A stretch of 64,000 bases of DNA from a virus: positions 1-64,000 of IMG/VR virus record IMGVR_UViG_3300035190_001334. One strand, given 5' to 3'. The notes beneath the pieces were generated by a model. It was not told the DNA's origin and ran no database searches. It saw only the letters and a list, made by a program, of their open reading frames with translations. Position 1 is the first letter of the stretch, and each line of letters starts with the position of its first letter. Shown here in pieces: positions 42,756-50,000 of the stretch. The translations under genes were made by a program, and so were the position numbers.

Positions 42756-43502
42756 ATGCCAGATTTCACCTTCCCTAAAATCTCAGGTTACGAGTTCCTT
42801 GCGCCCCGCAACCAAGTGAGCTTCCCCTTTCAAACAATCTTTGCTGCTGATGACTTTGCCTTACACGATAGCTTAAACGGTTCGTATGATAAACATTTCC
42901 CCCTTTATACCCTTACCAACATAAAAAATGCAGGTAGCGACTGGCGACCCAGCATCAACCTTATCAGCGCCACAGGAACTGAAAAAAAACTAACAGGCGC
43001 ACTCACACCAATAATCTACAAAGACAAAATCAACAGGCGAGAATATGGTCGCAAAGAACAGGTGCATCCCCAACTTGGCAACAGTAAACTAGTCTTGAAC
43101 CGCATATACTACCGAGAATTTCTGATACCTAAATTTGACCCTCGATATTCCTTAATTATCGATAAAAAGTTCATCACCAACACAATTCAAAGACCAGCAG
43201 AGCAAGCTATAGACATCGGTAAAGCCACTTCTAGCGTCCTAGAGGCGTTTCCAAGAGGTAGTCTCGTCAAATACTCCAACTATTACTGGAGATGCCTTAA
43301 AGCCACTAAAGCCTACCCTACAGCTACCGATTCTGACTGGCAGCAACTTCCTGAACGACAATCCATTTTCACTGCTGACATTTACTCAATTTTTGGCAGT
43401 GATGTGCAATATTTGCAAACTTACAGCGAAGACCGTAATTTTCGACCTGAACAACAAGATACCTCTCTGGTTACATATAATGTTTCGTGCTTTTATGGTT
43501 AG
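42756..43502 (+). CDS. Structural protein with CBM5/12-like segment, 248 aa
   Basis: The first ~150 residues are unassigned. Residues ~165-205 (PRGSLVKYSNYYWRCLKATK, then DSDWQQL) match the 'G..V.Y.G..Y......T....P...W..L' layout of carbohydrate-binding modules of families 5/12. Probable surface or tail component, immediately downstream of the RHH gene. Confidence 0.65.
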   Translation: MPDFTFPKISGYEFLAPRNQVSFPFQTIFAADDFALHDSLNGSYDKHFPLYTLTNIKNAGSDWRPSINLISATGTEKKLTGALTPIIYKDKINRREYGRKEQVHPQLGNSKLVLNRIYYREFLIPKFDPRYSLIIDKKFITNTIQRPAEQAIDIGKATSSVLEAFPRGSLVKYSNYYWRCLKATKAYPTATDSDWQQLPERQSIFTADIYSIFGSDVQYLQTYSEDRNFRPEQQDTSLVTYNVSCFYG

Positions 43503-43510
43503 ATAGAGAT

Positions 43511-43609
43511 ATGATTACAATAATTTTGATTGTGTTAGCAGTGCTTGGCGCTGGAGTTAGGATTTACTTCTACAAAGAAATTTTAGATTTAATTGAGAAA
43601 AATAAATGA
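43511..43609 (+). CDS. Tiny membrane protein, 32 aa
   Basis: MITIILIVLAVLGAGVRIYF is one hydrophobic helix with a charged tail (KEILDLIEKNK). ATGA overlap with another 18-codon frame. Confidence 0.5.
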   Translation: MITIILIVLAVLGAGVRIYFYKEILDLIEKNK

Positions 43610-43662
43610 TTACTTGGATTTTGGCTGTTTGGCAACTTATGAAGTTTGTTCCTTGGAGATAA
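43606..43662 (+). CDS. Possible 18-residue micro-peptide
   Basis: MITWILAVWQLMKFVPWR, ATGA-coupled to the preceding micro-gene. Too short to judge; kept because of the coupling. Confidence 0.3.
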   Translation: MITWILAVWQLMKFVPWR

Positions 43663-43679
43663 TATACTTCTTAAGATAG

Positions 43680-43697
43680 ATATACATAAGTGTATAT
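43680..43697. promoter_or_regulatory. Palindrome upstream of the tRNA array
   Basis: ATATACA-TAAG-TGTATAT, a perfect 7-bp inverted repeat lying just before the -10 box; operator-like position. Confidence 0.5.
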
Positions 43698-43699
43698 TG

Positions 43700-43708
43700 T
43701 GCTATATT
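43700..43708 (+). promoter_or_regulatory. Promoter of the tRNA array
   Basis: TGCTATATT, extended -10, with the first tRNA base eight bases after the hexamer, as expected for direct transcription of a tRNA 5' end. Confidence 0.6.
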
Positions 43709-43715
43709 GAAAATA

Positions 43716-43793
43716 AGCAGAGATTAAGCTATGATGCGCTTCTGAGTCTCATAAACTTTTGCATATTGGGTTTGAATCCCAACTCTGCTACCA
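43716..43793 (+). tRNA. tRNA-Met(CAT) or tRNA-Ile2(CAT), CCA encoded
   Basis: Acceptor AGCAGAG/CTCTGCT, D stem AAGC/GCTT, anticodon loop CTCATAA, T arm TTGGG/CCCAA, discriminator A and an encoded CCA. Could be Met or lysidine-modified Ile(AUA); the sequence alone does not decide. Confidence 0.88.
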
Positions 43794-43796
43794 AAA

Positions 43797-43868
43797 CCGA
43801 AAGTAATTCATTGGTAGAAGTGCCGCCTTGGACGCGGAGAGTAGTTAGTTCGATTCTAACCTTTCGGA
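43797..43868 (+). tRNA. tRNA-Pro(TGG)
   Basis: Acceptor CCGAAAG/CTTTCGG, anticodon loop CTTGGAC, T arm GTTAG-TTCGATT-CTAAC. No encoded CCA. Anticodon stem has one G-A mismatch. Confidence 0.88.
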
Positions 43869-43870
43869 TT

Positions 43871-43953
43871 GGCTTGATTGCCAAAACAAAACACCCTTCC
43901 GAGTGTCTCGGATTGCTTAGTGAAAGTGGCAGCTTCAACGCTGCATCAAGCCT
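43871..43953 (+). other. Degenerate tRNA-like segment in the array
   Basis: Outer pairing GGCTTGA/TCAAGCC looks like an acceptor stem. Inside are hairpins TCCGAG-TGT-CTCGGA and GCAGC-TTCAAC-GCTGC, but no normal cloverleaf with a seven-base anticodon loop can be drawn. Two copies of CTAATATTGGT follow in the 43954-44005 spacer. Probably a rearranged or decayed tRNA, or an unusual structured RNA. Confidence 0.45.
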
Positions 43954-44005
43954 AATATTGGTTTGGTTCCCACAGGTGGTCATGGAAACTAATATTGGTG
44001 TTCAT

Positions 44006-44078
44006 GCGGCTTTAACTCAGAGGCAGAGTGCTTCGCTTCCAACGAAGAAGTCGGTGATTTCAAAATTCCCAAGCCGCT
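44006..44078 (+). tRNA. tRNA-Gly(TCC)
   Basis: Acceptor GCGGCTT/AAGCCGC, D arm ACTC/GAGT, anticodon arm CTTCG-CTTCCAA-CGAAG. The T arm is weak (two mismatches). No CCA. Confidence 0.82.
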
Positions 44079-44081
44079 TAA

Positions 44082-44153
44082 TCCTAATTAGCTTAATGGT
44101 AAAGCGTCATTCTGTTAAAATGAAAGATTTTAGTTCGAGTCTAAAATTAGGAG
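44082..44153 (+). tRNA. tRNA-Asn(GTT)
   Basis: Acceptor TCCTAAT/ATTAGGA, D stem GCTT/AAGC, anticodon loop CTGTTAA, T arm TTTAG-TTCGAGT-CTAAA. Confidence 0.93.
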
Positions 44154-44156
44154 TCT

Positions 44157-44228
44157 GGGTAATTCGCTCAGTGGGAGAGCATACGGCTTTTAACCGTACA
44201 TTCCTGAGTTCAAATCTCAGATAACCCT
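44157..44228 (+). tRNA. tRNA-Lys(TTT)
   Basis: Acceptor GGGTAAT/ATAACCC (one mismatch), D stem GCTC/GAGC, anticodon arm TACGG-CTTTTAA-CCGTA, T arm CTGAG-TTCAAAT-CTCAG. Abuts the next tRNA. Confidence 0.92.
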
Positions 44229-44306
44229 TTGTGCTTAGCTCAGTTGGATTAGAGCATTGAGTTTCTACCTCAAGAGTCGCTGGTTCGAGTCCAGCAGCAC
44301 AAGCCA
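44229..44306 (+). tRNA. tRNA-Arg(TCT), CCA encoded
   Basis: Acceptor TTGTGCT/AGCACAA, D stem GCTC/GAGC, anticodon arm TTGAG-TTTCTAC-CTCAA, T arm GCTGG-TTCGAGT-CCAGC, discriminator G then CCA. Confidence 0.92.
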
Positions 44307-44309
44307 AAT

Positions 44310-44381
44310 GCCCAAATAGCTCAGTGGGAGAGCAGTGGTTTTGTAAACCAAAGGTTGTCAGTCCGAATCTGACTTTGGGCT
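44310..44381 (+). tRNA. tRNA-Thr(TGT)
   Basis: Acceptor GCCCAAA/TTTGGGC, D stem GCTC/GAGC, anticodon loop TTTGTAA, T arm GTCAG-TCCGAAT-CTGAC. Its last base is also the last base of the convergent virion gene. Confidence 0.92.
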
Positions 44382-46309
44382 TAATCCTTAATTTCAATAT
44401 TTTCTCGCCCATTCTCCACAAAGCCGCTTGGGAAGAGCGACGGCTGTTCCCCTAGCTCTGCTTGCTGTTCAGGGTTTGGCGCGAACACCAGAAGTGATTC
44501 CGAGTCATTTGCAGCAATAGGTCTGTACCCAATATTGTAAGTACTAATTCCTCCAGCACCAAAGCTCCCTAATATCTGATTGTAGACGTTTATATAAGCG
44601 TTCTGGCTATTAAGTGCATTTGGGGGATAGAAGCCTGACACAGCCGCAAAACCCGACTGAGGTATTGTAACTGAGCTATCGTAATACCTATCGCCAGAGG
44701 ACGAATTACTAACAACTCTACGTGGATTTACTTGATAGTAGTAACAGCCATCGTGCGAAAATAGTGGCGGCATCGAGTATTTCAACACAAACTCAAAAAT
44801 ACCTTGCCTGACAGCAAAAAAGCCACTCTCAGGGTTTATTGGCGTACTCCAAGTAGTCATAGCTCTATTGGGTATGTCCGTCTTTATGAGCGCACCATAA
44901 GGGTTAGTACCATCTACGAATAGCTGCCCTTTCATTTTTTCACCTGTAAGACGATTAATACCGTAAGTGAACTGATTTTTAACTGTTGGGTAGACATCTA
45001 AAATTTTTCCATAAGCCCACCAATACTGATATCCCCAAGAATAACTAACGCCCCTCTCACCTTGCGCGTGTTTGATGTCATAAGGTTGCTCAATTTTTCC
45101 TTCTGCCATGCCCATATCAAGTCGCAGCATATTTACACCTTCCTTAGAAGCCGCTAGTACTCCAAAAGGATTAGGTCGCAACACATTTGATTCTTGCTTA
45201 TATTTGTGTAAACTGAATCTAGCTTCATCAGTCCCGTAGTCAGGGTCTTTTCGCTTAGATGCAAGTCGATAGTTGGTATTTCCGACATAAGTGGCTTGGG
45301 AGTTGCAGGTTTCAGTGATTGTTTTTTGAGTCAGGTAATTAGCTGACATTTCAGGACGCAAACACAAGTCAAGGGCATAGTTCGAGTTCCTTTTCTGCAC
45401 AAGTACCGAAGTTTCGTCAAAAGCTTGTTGGTCAAATTGCACGGAGGCATTTCTACTGCGTTTCCTAAGTACTGACTGCCCTCTGCACCAAGTAAATGAA
45501 TATGTTGGTGTAACACTGTAGGAAACAACCGTAACACCTAATCTTGACTTACCGTTACTGATTTGCTTATATCTGCTATCATCTCTCGGCGCAAACCCGT
45601 AAACAGGAATTTTGTCGTCTGAGTCGATAGCTAAAGCGCCCCAAATACCTCCCCCCAAGTATTTAAGTGACTCCAGAGAGAAATTCTCCTTGAAACAACT
45701 AGGAACTCCAGTATCATCAAGGTTAAGCTCATATACTGTCTTTTCTGTAACAGCTATTCCGTCGTTAGCTGGTGATATGTCTGCGTTGTCGATAGTAACC
45801 AAACGCCAGTCCACATCTTTTAAGCCATATTGCCTAGTAACAACAGATTTAACATAGGCAAGATGTACAGACCACCCTTCTCGGTTTCTAGAGTTTGCTG
45901 TGACGTAAGCGCGAATTTGGGTCTGGTAGCTATCACAGAAAAAAGTGAAGATTGGTTCGTTAACGCCGTACAGGTCTTCATCGACGAAAACTGAGAAGTA
46001 GTTGATAAGGTCTTCTTCTGTCTCTGGGAACTTAACTGGCGCTGGCAGAGGGAATTGGGCTAGCACAGCGCTTCTCTCTAGGTTGGCTTGAGCTATACGC
46101 AATCTAGCAGTTACTGTTTCAAGTGACAACCCTTCAAGTTTGCGAACAGTCACAAGTTTAAAGAGCGACTCATTGGATGTTTTTTGCTTTGTTCGTTTTT
46201 GTACTTTCGTATCTACCGTCGATTGGTTGGAAACTAGAAGCCACTCATTCGTCTGGCTTTCTTGTAACCAAATTTTTCCTGTGGAATCACGTTTAATAAA
46301 TCTTCCCAT
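44381..46309 (-). CDS. Large unassigned virion protein, 642 aa
   Basis: Begins MGRFIKRDSTGKIWLQESQT. The middle is beta-rich with many Tyr/Asn residues, and the C-terminus is Pro/Glu-rich. There is no recognised domain. Position between portal/tRNAs and the FANF protein, with a one-base overlap of stop and start (46309), suggests a virion protein. Confidence 0.65.
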   Translation of the reverse strand: MGRFIKRDSTGKIWLQESQTNEWLLVSNQSTVDTKVQKRTKQKTSNESLFKLVTVRKLEGLSLETVTARLRIAQANLERSAVLAQFPLPAPVKFPETEEDLINYFSVFVDEDLYGVNEPIFTFFCDSYQTQIRAYVTANSRNREGWSVHLAYVKSVVTRQYGLKDVDWRLVTIDNADISPANDGIAVTEKTVYELNLDDTGVPSCFKENFSLESLKYLGGGIWGALAIDSDDKIPVYGFAPRDDSRYKQISNGKSRLGVTVVSYSVTPTYSFTWCRGQSVLRKRSRNASVQFDQQAFDETSVLVQKRNSNYALDLCLRPEMSANYLTQKTITETCNSQATYVGNTNYRLASKRKDPDYGTDEARFSLHKYKQESNVLRPNPFGVLAASKEGVNMLRLDMGMAEGKIEQPYDIKHAQGERGVSYSWGYQYWWAYGKILDVYPTVKNQFTYGINRLTGEKMKGQLFVDGTNPYGALIKTDIPNRAMTTWSTPINPESGFFAVRQGIFEFVLKYSMPPLFSHDGCYYYQVNPRRVVSNSSSGDRYYDSSVTIPQSGFAAVSGFYPPNALNSQNAYINVYNQILGSFGAGGISTYNIGYRPIAANDSESLLVFAPNPEQQAELGEQPSLFPSGFVENGRENIEIKD

Positions 46310-47055
46310 TATGCAATAGGAATTTTTGTAGAAACTGGAGATTGTGTTGCAAATTTATTACGAATATATCTTGCGCCTTTAGTGATGCCAGTTCCATCTG
46401 CTGTGGCACGACCAGCAGCACCTAGAAATGCCCCTGTAACTGCACCTTGAGCGCCACGTCCAATCATCTTGCCAACCCGACCTAAGCCAGATGTATTAGC
46501 CATCTCTTCTTCTGACTCTCCAAGACCGCCTCCTTTAGCCAATCCCGCACCAAGACCGACAAGACTGCCAATTTTAGCTGCTCCGCCAATGCCGAAATTT
46601 GCAAAATGCTGGAAATTACCTGAAAATCCTCCATATTGACCAGTTTGGAATTGTTGTTGACTTTTCCAATTTCCGACACTCATCTTCTTGCGAACCACAC
46701 CTCCTGCATCATAAAATTCATCAGGAGCAAGAGGTTTTTGACCGTTTCTAGGCGCTTGTTGCTTGCTAAGACCTCTACCTACCGATTGCGATGCCAAAGC
46801 TTCTGTACGTGCGTCTGGAGCAGTGCCATATTTAATATTTGCAGAACGTTGGTCGCGAGTTAATGAAAATGGCGAGTTATTTAGCTTCTGATTGCCAATG
46901 GCAGCTACATTTTTCTGGTTGAAAGCATCTATAACACCTTGCTTTGTTTTAGGTTGATTAGCAAATTGTTGACCTTTGTTTTTCAAAGTGTTTAGTACTG
47001 CTTGACCTTGAGTAGCCAAGTTTTTAAAGAAGAAGTCGGAGGTTTGGTATGCCAT
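46309..47055 (-). CDS. Gly/Ala-rich virion candidate with QHFANF motif, 248 aa
   Basis: An N-terminal helical Gln/Lys-rich half (KNLATQGQAVLNTLKNKGQQ) is followed by NFQHFANFGIGGAAKIGSLV, a Gly/Ala-rich membrane-like region (GAQGAVTGAFLGAAGRATA) and a short tail. It shares QHFANF with 3070-3456 and GGAAKIG with 32228-32920. Could be an internal virion or membrane-penetration protein; inference only. Confidence 0.65.
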   Translation of the reverse strand: MAYQTSDFFFKNLATQGQAVLNTLKNKGQQFANQPKTKQGVIDAFNQKNVAAIGNQKLNNSPFSLTRDQRSANIKYGTAPDARTEALASQSVGRGLSKQQAPRNGQKPLAPDEFYDAGGVVRKKMSVGNWKSQQQFQTGQYGGFSGNFQHFANFGIGGAAKIGSLVGLGAGLAKGGGLGESEEEMANTSGLGRVGKMIGRGAQGAVTGAFLGAAGRATADGTGITKGARYIRNKFATQSPVSTKIPIA

Positions 47056-47097
47056 TATTTAATTGGTAGTGAAAGTCTTTACTCTAGTTTATCATTG

Positions 47098-50000
47098 CTA
47101 GTTTTTCGGCAAAGGTAAATTTGGAGGGAGAAAGTCAGTAGTGTACCGAGATTGACCTAGCGTGACTCTGAATGATTGAATATATCCTGAAAAATTGGTT
47201 ATGCTATAACCAATATTTAAATTTTCCGTCCAATTCATATTTATATTCTTAGTTTTGTCGCGAAGCTCTCCCTCGACAAAAAGACGAGAGTAGCCATTTT
47301 TATTCGTAAGAGCTAAATGGAACCACTTTTTCGGTTCTATGTCTTCAGCAACCATCGGACTTGTATAGTTCGGTTGGCTCTTGTAACAGCGAATGGTCGC
47401 CTCATCATTGAATGCAAATATTCTGGGATTATGTTGACCTGAAGACAAAATACCTTGCAAAATTGAATCAGAATTATATGAACTACCGCTTAAAGAGTTT
47501 ACATCACCTACTATCGGCTCTGGAACATACTCAACCGCATCTGCTGCGCTCCCAATCACTATATTGTTGCTCCGAGTAAATAATCCCGAAACGGCTTGGA
47601 TACTTGTGTTGAAAGTGCTGGATAACGAGGTGTAAACTTTATACCCTATACTTCCTGCACGTTTTTGCCACTCCGCAACAAACCCATTAGCTCCCTTAAC
47701 TCTATTTTCTGCCACTTCTGGAGATTCAATCGCTGAATCACTAGTAACCGAAACGCTATTAACATCGCCAACCAATTTATTGTCAAATCCATCTACTTTC
47801 CTTGAAAAATCACTCGTATTTGATATATCAACAACATAATCAGTAGCTCCAACAATATCGCTCCAACTAATATCAAACGATGTAGGAGTAACCGACGATG
47901 CAGGGCTTGCAATAGGGGCAGAAAGAGAGAATGTGGTCAGCGAGGATAAATAGATGTAGAACTCAATGCAATAGTCCTGATTGGCGCTCAGTGGCTGCTG
48001 AAGCGTGGCAACAATGCTTGAACCCTGACCATTAAACCGCATAGACTTTAACAAGCCAGTAGGATACTCATCTCCGACTACATCGACATTATTTACTGCA
48101 AGTGTGACCTCATACTGGCTCTCGTCAACGATATTCGTTCCAGTGGGTTGAAGCAGCAGCAATGTTTGGTTGTAGTACGGGTCGGGCAAATAATCAGGAA
48201 CCACAGCAGTCCTAGTAAGTGTGTTTGACGCTTGATTCAAAGTGCCAATTGCCGATGCGACCGTATTTGCCGCCACTGAGACTGAAAAAGTACCACTTGT
48301 GAGCGCCTGAATTTCAAACGAGTAGCTATTGTTGTTACTTGCCTTGAGAAGACCACCCACAATACAATTAGTCAGTGTCAGAGCCGCCAAACTGAAGGCT
48401 GGAGCATCTTTGTTGAGAGTAACTGTCGCATATAGCTTGTAGCTGTTATCGTTAGACTGAGTAGTGGCAAAAACAATAGTGAAAGGACTATTCTCTACAA
48501 AAACGGCTGTATTGTTGGTAGTTGCGCTGAAATCCTTGTTTGGTAAGCTTGGCTCATTGTGAATTGCTATGTTGAAGTACACTTTCTGGTCAGTTACTTC
48601 GTTTTCCAATAATAGCGTTGCAACATAAGTGTTGTACTGAGTATTCACAACGTCAGCAGATTGCCCTAGAATCGTCACTACAGGCAAGTTAGTAAGCTCG
48701 ATGATGCTATTGAAGGTCAGCGACAGTGTATTGCCATTGACAGCCTTATTTGACACGTAGTTGTCCGATACCAATGAAATGTAGTCGAGCAATTCTGTTA
48801 CATCAAGAATATTTGTAACAAGTGGGTATGGTATTAGAGGTACATCGTGTTGGTAAGCTGTGTAGAGAGCTTTTCCAACTGTGAGGCGTAAGTTCGACAA
48901 AAAGTACGGTGCTTGAGTGACGCGATTTTTGTAGTAGCCAATTTTTAGGTCGCCACTAGAGATGTTGATAACATTACCTGACTGCACAAGCCCAATTCGT
49001 ACTCCATTACGATAAAACCGATAGACATTGCCTTTTTTCGTAATTGCAAAATGAGGGAATTTCTGCTGTAAGGTGTATGCTCCATTCTCGTATGCTGGAT
49101 AAACTGGATTGTTACCTGAAAATACGTCTGTCTCAGCTAAAGTAACCCCAGAGAACAAGCTAGTAGGTAAGTCGATGCTTCGAGCCATGACTATGTTGCC
49201 ATTAACCGCTAGAACTGCAAAACCAAAACCAGACTTCTCGACAGAAAAGAGATGAGCTGTATTCTGAGGGCTAAAAGTGTTGCCGCGATAGTGAAATTCG
49301 ATAGTCCAATCCCCAGTAAGCACTAACGATGAACTTTGACCAATGGCTTCAAAATTATCGTAAGTCAGTCCAGACTGCTCTAATTGAGGCACTACCGCCA
49401 AAGAACTATCTGTACCTATAGGAAACACCGTAGAAGAAAATAACGTGTTGTTGGTGACTATTTCAGCTAGTTGATATTGGTTTGGTGAAACATCATTGAT
49501 TGTGGTTGATAACTGAAAAGGTAGTTGCAAAATTGGGAAAGATTCAGCATAAATCCGTGCAAGCAAGTTACTTTTTGATGAGCTAATGTTAGAGTCCGTT
49601 ATACCAGCACCTTCTAGCGCCTGAACATACACCACACCTTGTTTTTCGGGAGTTATGTTGAATTGGTAAGTCTGCTTCAACTCGTCAATCAAATTTAGGT
49701 TGGACAAAACGCCATTTGAAACACCTATTTTGCTAATGTCGAACGTAGTGATAGCTGCATCCCAAGTAATTGTGCAACTGAAAGCTTCGTTAATGTAAGG
49801 GCTTGAACCGCTTGTTATGGTGGGTACAGGTGCATTTTTGTTGATGACATACGATTGACCTTCAAAGCTTAACTCACCTGTGTAATTCGATATAAGTGTT
49901 GAGATGCCTTTATATCTGACCGTTCTCCTATCTACAAAATTTAAGCCTAGTTTGCCATTACCAGTTCCAGTTGTGGCTGTAACAACGTACTCAAGCTCGT

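Noticed and set aside
43646-44224. Long open frame running across the tRNA array
   Set aside because: It overlaps at least four clear tRNA genes and has no protein-like composition.
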